64,000 nucleotides of DNA from NCBI RefSeq assembly GCF_903992535.2, contig NC_052052.2, forward strand, positions 16,202,652-16,266,651, read 5' to 3'. The position numbers were made by a program, and so were the translations under genes. Origin of the DNA: Arvicola amphibius (taxonomy: Eukaryota > Chordata > Mammalia > Rodentia > Cricetidae). This document shows, piece after piece, positions 57,315 through 64,000 of this stretch (the first letter of the stretch is position 1; each line of letters starts with the position of its first letter). The notes under the pieces are model-generated. The model did no database searches, had not been told where the DNA came from, and was given only the letters and a program-made list of their open reading frames with translations.

Positions 57315-57625
57315 GGCTGGGGAGGTGGCTCAGAGTGTCTGTTTGGCCCTCCAAGTTTGACAACTCAAGTTCCATTCCTGGAAACCATGTAGAAAGCCAG
57401 ATGCAGTCATACCTGACAATGATCCTCACACTCTGCGGTGAGACAGGAGGAGGAGACGGAAGGCTATCCCTGGAGCTCGTGAGCACGGAATATGCAAGGC
57501 AGAGGCAGAAACAAGGGACCCCCGGCCTCAAACAAGGCTTAAAAGGCAAGGATCTGAGTGCACTGTGGCTGCCACACCCTTACGCACGCACCATACGCTC
57601 ACACATGTACAAAACAATCATGTAA
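57315..57625 (+). mobile_element. B4 SINE, long form
   Basis: GGCTGGGGAGGTGGCTCAGA through CATACGCTCACACATGTAC; its end lies just beyond the inferred HTR1D cleavage site. Confidence 0.7.
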
Positions 57626-57655
57626 AGACGCCACTGCTCACTGTGTCTCATGCTT

Positions 57656-57661
57656 TTTATT
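57656..57661 (-). promoter_or_regulatory. HTR1D: Candidate HTR1D polyadenylation signal AATAAA
   Basis: The plus strand reads TTTATT here, which is AATAAA on the HTR1D strand. It is the only canonical hexamer I see between the stop codon and the B4 SINE, so cleavage would fall near 57,630-57,646. Confidence 0.55.
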
Positions 57662-57734
57662 TGATAAGACTCAACATCTTAGGAATTCTGATGACAATGA
57701 GTTGTAAAAAAATAATTCAGAAAAAAAAATCAGA

Positions 57735-57774
57735 CTGGGCAGAACGGGGTGACCCTGGGCAGAACGGGGTGACC
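57735..57774. repeat. Perfect tandem 20-mer, two copies
   Basis: CTGGGCAGAACGGGGTGACC occurs twice with no gap, within the presumed HTR1D 3' UTR. Confidence 0.98.
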
Positions 57775-58436
57775 CATTAAGCTCGGTGGGTCCAATACTT
57801 GCCAGTCTTCTTGAGTGGCATGATGATGGGCTTTAACTTACAGTGTATGATAGAGACCAAAGGACGGTTGATCTGGTCCCAGGTGTCCCTCTCCCCTGAT
57901 GCCACCTTCTGAATTTCTTTCTATGTCACTCTGTGTCACTGGTACCACTTTCCTTATGGACAACCCGGACCTAGTGGAAGTAATTTGGTGTTATTTTCTA
58001 ATCAAGGAGCTATAGGAGATGGTGACCCCACCATTTTGCCTCCAAATTCTCTCTAATTCAAGTCAGTAATCTCACCTACTCTCCACAACCCCATATAAAA
58101 ATCCCAGGTAGGCCTTCCTTCTGAGCCTGCTAGAGAATAAGACAGTTCCTCACCTCAGTCCTGTGGCTTATATTTCTTCAATCCAGAGAACCATGAGAAT
58201 GTTATGTTAGGGGACATCTTCAGCTCTGTCCCCTTTCACACAATGGCCTAGCTTTAGGTGACTCAGAAGTCTAGAAGATGCTGGCAGTTGAATATAGAAC
58301 AAGTCTATTAATTAATCCAAGAATCCAAGACAGCACACATCAACCCAAGTCTCAGACAAACAACAATAATTTTAAAAGGCAACCTTAGTCAGGTTACAGG
58401 ACATAACAGATAAACAAGCGTCACCCCCAAATCCGA

Positions 58437-59558
58437 CTAGGGGGCCTTCCGGAAATGGACAACTCTTTGAAATGCTTGTCGAAAGTCTTCATTGAACACA
58501 GTGTAGATGACGGGATTGATGAGGGAGTTTAAATAACCTAGCCAAGTGAAGAAGTCAAAGAGGGCCGGGTGGATCCAACAGGAGTCCCTGCAGATGGGGA
58601 GGACCAGGGACACCACGAAGAAAGGCAACCAGCAGATGATAAAGGCCCCCAGAATGATGCCCAAGGTCTTAGTGGCTTTCCTTTCCCGAGCCGCAGAGAT
58701 CCTCTTGCGTTCCAGGATGCTATCTGCAAGCTTGATTTTCACCTGGTTGAAAAAGATAGGGGAGCCGGCAGTATGTGAGTGGCTCTCGTGGAGGCTGGGG
58801 TTGAGCGAACAGAGTGAAGAACCTGCAGAGCCTGTGATGAGCTGTGCTGTGGTGAAGCGCTTCCCGTAGACAGAGGGAGGGTTCAGGATACGGCTTCGGG
58901 CCGCCACGTAGATGCGGCCGTACAGGATGATGAGCAGGACGGACGGGATGTAGAAGGCCCCACAGGTGGAGTAGATGGTGTAAGAGATCTGAGACGTGTT
59001 CACCAGGCAGTCGGACATCTCCTGAGCTGTGGCCTGCCGCCAGAACAGTGGGGGGATGGAGATGCAGATGGAGATGGCCCACACTGCCGCGATCATGGCT
59101 GCTGCGTGGCCTGCCGTCCGGCGTTTGCTGTACTCCAGGGCGTCGGTGATGGCCCAGTACCTGTCCAGAGCAATGACACAGAGATGCAGGATGGAGGCCG
59201 TGCAGCATGTGACGTCAGAAGACACCCAGATGTCACACAGGATTTGGCCGAAGTTCCAGGTGCGGGTGGTGGTGTAGGCTATGCTGATGGGCATAACCAA
59301 GATGGAGACTAGGAGGTCGGTGGTGGCCAAGGAGCCGATGAGATAATTGGCCGGGGTGTGGAGCTTCTTGGTGAGTAAGATGGTGGTGAGAACAAAGGTG
59401 TTGGAGAGGACAGTGGCCAGCGTGATGGCGGAAAGGACCACCACAAGGGAGATTTTGAGCGCCTGTAGGACATGGGGGTCCCAAGCCCCTGTAGCATTCA
59501 GGGATCTGTTGAAGGCCTCCTGGGGAAGGCCTTCTGTGGTCTGGTTTGGCAGAGACAT
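58437..59558 (-). CDS. HTR1D: 5-hydroxytryptamine receptor 1D (5-HT1D), complete single coding exon
   Basis: This encodes a 373-residue class A GPCR that couples serotonin to Gi/o at the neuronal plasma membrane, typically as a presynaptic auto- or heteroreceptor. The sequence shows an extracellular N-terminus with three N-glycosylation sequons (N5, N17, N21) and seven hydrophobic segments. Visible landmarks are D81 (2.50), C108 paired with C184 of loop 2, the amine-binding D115 (3.32) followed by CC(118-119), DRY at 132-134, W160 (4.50), S197/T198 and P205 in TM5, CWLP at 309-312 with FF at 313-314, T338 (7.39) and NPVIY at 348-352. The third loop (about 221-295) is long and basic near TM6. 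I chose the ATG at 59,558 because it has A at -3 and matches the known family start MSLPNQ; the frame stays open to about 59,636 but has no earlier ATG. Rodent 5-HT1D is normally 374 residues; this one lacks one Glu before M181. No frameshift or stop is present. Confidence 0.98.
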   Translation of the reverse strand: MSLPNQTTEGLPQEAFNRSLNATGAWDPHVLQALKISLVVVLSAITLATVLSNTFVLTTILLTKKLHTPANYLIGSLATTDLLVSILVMPISIAYTTTRTWNFGQILCDIWVSSDVTCCTASILHLCVIALDRYWAITDALEYSKRRTAGHAAAMIAAVWAISICISIPPLFWRQATAQEMSDCLVNTSQISYTIYSTCGAFYIPSVLLIILYGRIYVAARSRILNPPSVYGKRFTTAQLITGSAGSSLCSLNPSLHESHSHTAGSPIFFNQVKIKLADSILERKRISAARERKATKTLGIILGAFIICWLPFFVVSLVLPICRDSCWIHPALFDFFTWLGYLNSLINPVIYTVFNEDFRQAFQRVVHFRKAP

Positions 59559-59647
59559 GCTCAGTGTTCCTCTCTTCCCACAGACTCGTATGTACACGGC
59601 TGCCTCCTTCACGGTCGTCCCTCCCAAAGAGCAAGGTCATCCTTCGG
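59559..59647 (-). other. HTR1D: Possible HTR1D 5' UTR segment with an out-of-frame upstream ATG
   Basis: The bases just upstream of the HTR1D ATG contain an ATG at 59,640 (A at -3) that opens a 135-codon frame running to 59,233, overlapping the receptor start by about 326 bases. A CAG at 59,648-59,650 could serve as a splice acceptor placing this segment in the mRNA, but its pyrimidine tract is weak. Whether the transcript starts inside, at or beyond this point cannot be read from the sequence alone. Confidence 0.35.
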
Positions 59648-59659
59648 CTGCACAGTTGT

Positions 59660-60880
59660 AAAGGCCATACATCAGAACAGAACACAGCAGGAAGGCTTCA
59701 AGACATGGCCAGGAAAAACACCAAGACCACCGCTAGCTGCTTCTGGAAGCAGACGAACCCCAAAGCATCTTGGGATTCTGGAAGTTTTCTCAGCAGACGC
59801 TCCAGCCCAGGGAACACAAGACAGATTTGCTAGACAATTACCAGGGTATCACAGGAGAATGGGCAGAGTGCTGGGGTTCTTGCCTTTGGCATTCTAGCCC
59901 TGTTCAAAACATACGGCCTCGATACACTTAACAAAACGTCAACATTTTCTCGTTCATACTTAGAGAAGATTCTGGATATTAGGTCACTTTCAGAGAGCTT
60001 TAAAAACTGAAGACAAGGCGTAGCGACTGATTCAGAGGTGTGCCCTCAACAGCTCCGTTTTCCCAGGATCCTCCCGACAACAGCACGAGCGCTCAGCGTT
60101 GGTGCTATCCTGCTGACGGCTTTGAGTCCGATCAGACAAAACATTCCCGTTACCAAGACTCAAAGAATGCATGAGCTAGAAGGCAAAACAAATGGGTCAC
60201 TGCTGGTTCACGGAGATGGAGACATGTTCAGACACTCTGAGGTCTGAGAGAGGAAAAGGGAAAAAAAAGAATTAGATTCTAGAAAGAGAATTCTGAAAGC
60301 TGAGGTGGTAAGATGAAAGGGAATGGACTACTTTGCGCTGCCCCCCCCCCCCCCGTGCTGTGGACTTGACTTTCTCAAGATGGAGAACACGGCAGCGATG
60401 TGCCCCACCCACACAATTCCCAGGGGGGACAGAGTGTCCTAGCTGTTGGAAGTATCACAGTTTTGTTCCAAGACCATGAAGTCAGCGCTATAAAGTGAAT
60501 CAGAAAGCGTCACTCTATTTATGCAGTAATGGAAGCTAAACAAAACCCAGCTGGGCCTGGGGGAAAGAAGGCTTCCAGAGAGAACACCGTATTGTCACCA
60601 CACATTGCCTGAGCGCGGAGGGTGGCATACTTCCACTCATCGGACTTTTCAGACTTCCTAGAGTCAGCACAAATGGTTTTGTGGGGGAGGAAGGAAGAGG
60701 ACAGTGGTGCTTTTTTGAGACGTGGCCTTATGTAGCCCAAAGAGGCTTTAAATTCACTCTGTTGCCTAGGATGACTTTGAACTTCTGTTCCTCTTGCCTC
60801 TACTTTCTAAATTGTGGGGTTACAGACACCCACCATCATGCCTGGTTCCTGAATGATTCTTATAACAAAGCAAAACCTGT
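59660..60880. other. HTR1D upstream sequence, no young repeats
   Basis: About 1.2 kb without clear SINEs apart from an old B1-like scrap at 60,715-60,845. A 14-base C run lies at 60,341-60,354. No CpG island is present, in keeping with a tissue-restricted gene or an upstream first exon outside the window. Confidence 0.45.
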
Positions 60881-60884
60881 GATT

Positions 60885-61040
60885 AACCACAAATAGTGGC
60901 ACATGCCTTTAATCCCAGCACTCAGGAGGTGGAGGCAGGTGGATTTTTGTGAGTTAGAGGCCAGTCTGATAGCAGCAAGTTTCAGGTCAACAAGGGCTAT
61001 ATAGTCAGAACCCGTCTCAGAGACAAAACAAAACAATAAC
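60885..61040 (+). mobile_element. B1 SINE
   Basis: ATGCCTTTAATCCCAGCACT through AACCCGTCTCAGAGACAAAA. Confidence 0.9.
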
Positions 61041-61099
61041 ATCAACAAAAAAACCTACAACAAAACACTTCATATTAAGTAAAGAAGTCAATTACTGGT

Positions 61100-61458
61100 T
61101 GTAAGTGATATTTCATTTGTATTTTAATAAATAAAGCTTGACCGAACACCAGAAAAGCAAAACAACCGGCCACTGGCTCTTACCTCTACCTCAATCTGAA
61201 ATGGTGATCCTGCTTCCAGAAATCTCAGAATGAGACTGTGTGTGAGAGCTGTCTCCTCCCATCTTATATTCCTCTCTAGGGCTGGGATTAAAGGTGTGCA
61301 CAACCACTGCCCAGTTTCTGTGGCAAACTAGTGTAACTACTGGGATAAAAAGTGTGTGTCACCACTGCCTGGTCTGTAAGGCTGACCAGTGGGGCTGTTT
61401 TACTCTCTGATCTTCAGGTAAGCTTTATTTATTAAAATACAAATGAAATATCACTACA
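61100..61458. mobile_element. Foldback (long inverted-terminal) element carrying B1 fragments
   Basis: The left end, 61,105-61,139, and right end, 61,420-61,454, are perfect reverse complements over 35 bases (starting GTGATATTTCATTTGTATTT). With one extra A on the left, the match extends to TGTA...TACA at 61,100 and 61,458. The next 40-odd bases inside each arm also pair imperfectly. The centre holds two B1 head fragments in reverse orientation (GGGATTAAAGGTGTGCACAA and GTGTGTGTCACCACTGCCTG). I have an impression of similar sequence elsewhere in cricetid genomes but cannot name it. No coding capacity. Confidence 0.8.
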
Positions 61459-61918
61459 GTGGGTATCTGGGTTTCCTGAGGCAGGCCCATGGTAAAAGCA
61501 CCGGGGTCGAAGAAGCTACTATCATCTGAATAGCGACTTCACTGAGAACCACATGCCCGTGGCTGGAACGCTGCTCTGCAAAGTGTGGACTTTGTTTGGA
61601 GCAAGGACTTCCAAACTATCTCATGAGTACAAACTCCTGGGACCCAGTGGCCAGCTGGGGTCTCCCCATCTGCTGCTATCAACGACATGAAGAAGTCTCC
61701 AGAGATTATCAGCAGGTGGATGACTTTAACCCTCTGCCGCTATTCAATGACATTCATGAGATTTGACCACAAGGTCCGACCTGGAATCTGGCTTCTTTGC
61801 GGGCCATGTAACAAATGAAGTAGATCAGCTCATTCAGGTGGGCGGTTTATCAACTATAAAATGATAAGCAGGCATCTGTGTACCAGTGCAAGGAACAGCT
61901 CCTGAAATGGGCAGCACC

Positions 61919-62090
61919 TGCCGGCCAGTGGCGGCGCACGCCTTTCATCCCAGTGCTCAGGAGACAGAGGCAGGTGGATCTCTGTGAGTTTGAGGATAGC
62001 CAGGTCTACAGAGAAAATTCCAGGACAGCTGGCTGTATACAGAGAAACCCCGCCTTGGAAAACCAAAAAGAAAAAAAGAAGGAAGAAAGA
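61919..62090 (+). mobile_element. B1 SINE
   Basis: CCAGTGGCGGCGCACGCCTT through AACCCCGCCTTGGAAAACC and a purine-rich tail. Confidence 0.93.
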
Positions 62091-62099
62091 AAAAGACAG

Positions 62100-62815
62100 G
62101 GACAGTACCCCAGACCTGCTGTAAGCCACAGATCACACCAGCACAAATCATCTTGCTGAGGGGAACACAGAATGCTATCCTAAATAACCATGCCAACATT
62201 ACAGACAGAAAGGGAGAGAGTCCCCAGGCCAACTCTCTGCTGGCTTTTCATTGCTAAAATTTGTCTTCAGCAAGTAGTTCAAAATACATAACTAATTTAA
62301 TAAGTTTAATGACGGCTTTATCTATAGTAATTTGTAGTAATATGTATGTTATCTATTGGGATTTGTGTAATAAAAACCCAAGGGAACAAATTTTTCTCAG
62401 TTTATCTATTTTTTTATTTTCTAAAAAAAGAAAACAAACTATCTCTTTTTTTTTTTTCATTTTACATACCAACCCCAGTTCCTACTAATAGTGGGAACAA
62501 AACTTTATAGCTGTAAGCACTTACGTACTCAAAATTCTTGACTTTTCCTTTAATGACAGTAATATATCCTTCAATTGGCATGTCTACATGTAATTCCCAG
62601 TGGTAGCAAGTATCAGTATTTTCCATAGTGTGTAGATGCATGTCTGTGACTTAAAGGCAATAAATGATTTAAATATTTGCTTAAATATTTTTTATTTTAA
62701 TAAAAAAAGTTAACTGATAAATTTTAGACCCTTGAGCATTTTTTTCATGATTAAAATTCACTCCAGAAAAAGAATTCAATTTTATAAATGGGAACTGGAT
62801 GTTTGGCCCCATGGG
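62100..62815. other. AT-rich non-coding DNA
   Basis: About 700 bases where I recognise no repeat family or gene. Confidence 0.45.
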
Positions 62816-62826
62816 TTAGTTGCCTT

Positions 62827-62985
62827 TTTTTTTTTTGGATTTTTTTGAGACAGGGTTTCTCTGTGACTTTGGAGCCTGTCCTGGAACTAGCTCTTGTAGA
62901 CCAGGCTGGCCTCGAACTCACAGAGATCCACCTGCCTCTGCCTCCCGAGTGCTGGGATTAAAGGCGTGCGCCACCACCGCCCGGC
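62827..62985 (-). mobile_element. B1 SINE, reverse, near consensus
   Basis: It ends GCGCCACCACCGCCCGGC. GTTGCCTT flanks it on both sides (62,818 and 62,986). Confidence 0.96.
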
Positions 62986-63004
62986 TGTTGCCTTATTTTT
63001 TATG

Positions 63005-63165
63005 TGTGTGTGTATGCAGTGCTCTCAGAGGCCACAGAGGGCATCAGATCCCATGAAGCTGGAGTTAAGGGCAGTTGTGAGTCCATATATTGGTGCTGGG
63101 AACCAAACTCAGGTCCTTTACAAGATCAGGCAATGCTCTTAACCTCTGAGCCATCTCTCCAGCCC
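63005..63165 (-). mobile_element. B3/B2 SINE, reverse
   Basis: GAAGCTGGAGTTAAGGGCAG through TGAGCCATCTCTCCAGCCC. Confidence 0.88.
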
Positions 63166-63169
63166 TCTC

Positions 63170-63300
63170 TTATTTTTTGAGATAATAAGGTCTCACATAT
63201 CTGAGGTTGGCCTTGAACTCGTGTAGCTGAGGATGACCTCTAACTTCTGATCCTCCTGCCTTCACCTCCAGACTGCTGGGATTTCAGTCACATCCAGTTT
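63170..63300 (-). mobile_element. Old B1 SINE, reverse
   Basis: TGAGGTTGGCCTTGAACTCG and CTGCTGGGATTTCAGTCACA. Confidence 0.7.
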
Positions 63301-63834
63301 ATATGATGCTTGGGAAGGACCCAAGGACTTCGTGTATGCTAGGCAAGCACACTACCATCTCTGTTGCATTCTCTGGTCTAACCCTTCCTAGCTGTTGTTT
63401 TTGAGACAGGATCTTGCTATGTTACGTGGGATGGACTAGAACCTGAAACCATCCTGCCTCTGCCTCCTGACAAGTGTGTCCCAGCGTACCTCTGACCTCA
63501 CCCACCCCCACTCCCACACACAAACCATGAAAACTGTTTCATGTCTCTTCCATGTGCTTCTGGATTCTGGGCTTATGTGTTTCAGATGTTGAGCAAATGG
63601 TTGGTTTGGGAAGGACTTCAGGCCTAGGCATGGATGATGAGGGTCAGGCAAGGCTGAGGACGATCAACACAAGCCCATCTCTGGCATAATTCCAGCAGAA
63701 GCCTATAGGCAGGAGACCCAACAGACAGCCCTAAATGCTGTGGGGATAAGGGGGAGCCAAGTAGTGTGGGAGATACTCAGCCTCATAGGAATCCTTTCTC
63801 TTTTCTTTTTTCTGATTTGTCTCTACTTTTGTTG

Positions 63835-63935
63835 TGAGTCAGAGTCTCACTGTGTAGGAAACTCTGACCTCCAGGTCTTCATTATCTCCACCTCCCGAAC
63901 TCCACTAGGATTACGGATGTGCGCCACCATGCCCA
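63835..63935 (-). mobile_element. Old B1 SINE, reverse
   Basis: AGTCTCACTGTGTAGGAAAC and TGTGCGCCACCATGCCCAGC. Confidence 0.75.
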
Positions 63936-63939
63936 GCTT

Positions 63940-63975
63940 GGTGTGTGTGCGCGCGTGCACGCGCGTGTGTGTGAT
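63940..63975. repeat. GT/GC alternating run with a 16-base palindrome
   Basis: CGCGCGTGCACGCGCG (63,949-63,964) is perfectly self-complementary and sits between GT runs. Confidence 0.95.
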
Positions 63976-64000
63976 GTGTATCCATGTATGTACGCATCTG

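Larger units (their letters stand above)
57640..58436 (-). other. HTR1D: Probable HTR1D 3' untranslated region
   Basis: About 800 bases follow the HTR1D stop before a B4 SINE begins at about 57,625. The interval is free of recognisable interspersed repeats, unlike its surroundings, and ends with a canonical AATAAA on the minus strand at 57,656-57,661. It includes a perfect tandem duplication of a 20-mer at 57,735-57,774. The end point is inferred from the signal; transcript data would be needed to fix it. Confidence 0.6.

Noticed and set aside
57775..58030. A possible processed pseudogene on the minus strand ending IMPLKKTGKYWTHRA before a stop
   Set aside because: I do not recognise the peptide, the frame is short, and no A tail or target duplication is present; the 3' UTR explanation is simpler.
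59210..59219. A full CRE palindrome TGACGTCA
   Set aside because: It lies within HTR1D codons and is explained by the conserved protein sequence; no promoter context surrounds it.
58437..59627. A 396-residue HTR1D with 23 extra N-terminal residues
   Set aside because: The extension begins at TTG, not ATG, and the family start MSLPNQ with a good context is at 59,558.
58720..59897. Several long open frames on other frames and the opposite strand of HTR1D
   Set aside because: They are shadows of the GC-rich receptor exon; none resembles a known protein.

Overview
The window is nuclear DNA from a mouse-like rodent, most probably a cricetid (hamster, vole or deer-mouse group). The base is littered with B1, B2, B3/B4 and ID SINEs, rodent L1 tails, URR1 hAT remnants and an ERV LTR family. 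Many B1 copies carry the 'ctctagaaactacagggaaaccc'-type tail (split here as CTCTAGAAACTACAGG then GAAACCC) that I associate with cricetids rather than Mus. There are no prokaryotic, plasmid or viral gene clusters, and no CRISPR array.

One protein-coding gene is certain: the single coding exon of the serotonin receptor 5-HT1D (HTR1D) on the minus strand at 58,437-59,558. It has a likely 3' UTR and poly(A) signal to about 57,640, and possible 5' UTR sequence to the right. Transcription runs right to left.

Layout from left to right. Bases 1-33.7 kb are repeat-rich non-coding DNA with several quieter blocks (about 4.75-7.6, 9.4-12.5 and 30.6-33.7 kb). By the known mammalian gene order HTR1D then LUZP1 on the same strand, this part is inferred to be the first intron of LUZP1, whose coding exons would lie left of the window. 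A 1.3-kb CpG island at 33.74-35.07 kb contains GC boxes, an NRF1-like GC-rich core and a long (CT)n tract, and is the best candidate LUZP1 promoter. A second, smaller CpG island at 41.31-41.80 kb ends in a strong minus-strand splice donor and could be an alternative first exon. Between the islands and HTR1D (35-57 kb) lie many ancient MIR, L2 and L1M remnants interleaved with younger SINEs, as expected for an intergenic interval. Bases 59.6-64 kb are HTR1D upstream sequence with SINEs and a striking foldback element.

I did not find an undescribed multi-gene system. The observations most worth a second look are: the 360-bp foldback element at 61.1 kb with perfect 35-bp inverted ends; a potential overlapping upstream ORF that would repress HTR1D; a one-codon loss in HTR1D extracellular loop 2; two candidate promoters for the neighbouring gene; and B1 elements that entered the same target site twice. 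Element family names and the neighbour gene are from memory of consensus sequences and gene order, not from a database search.
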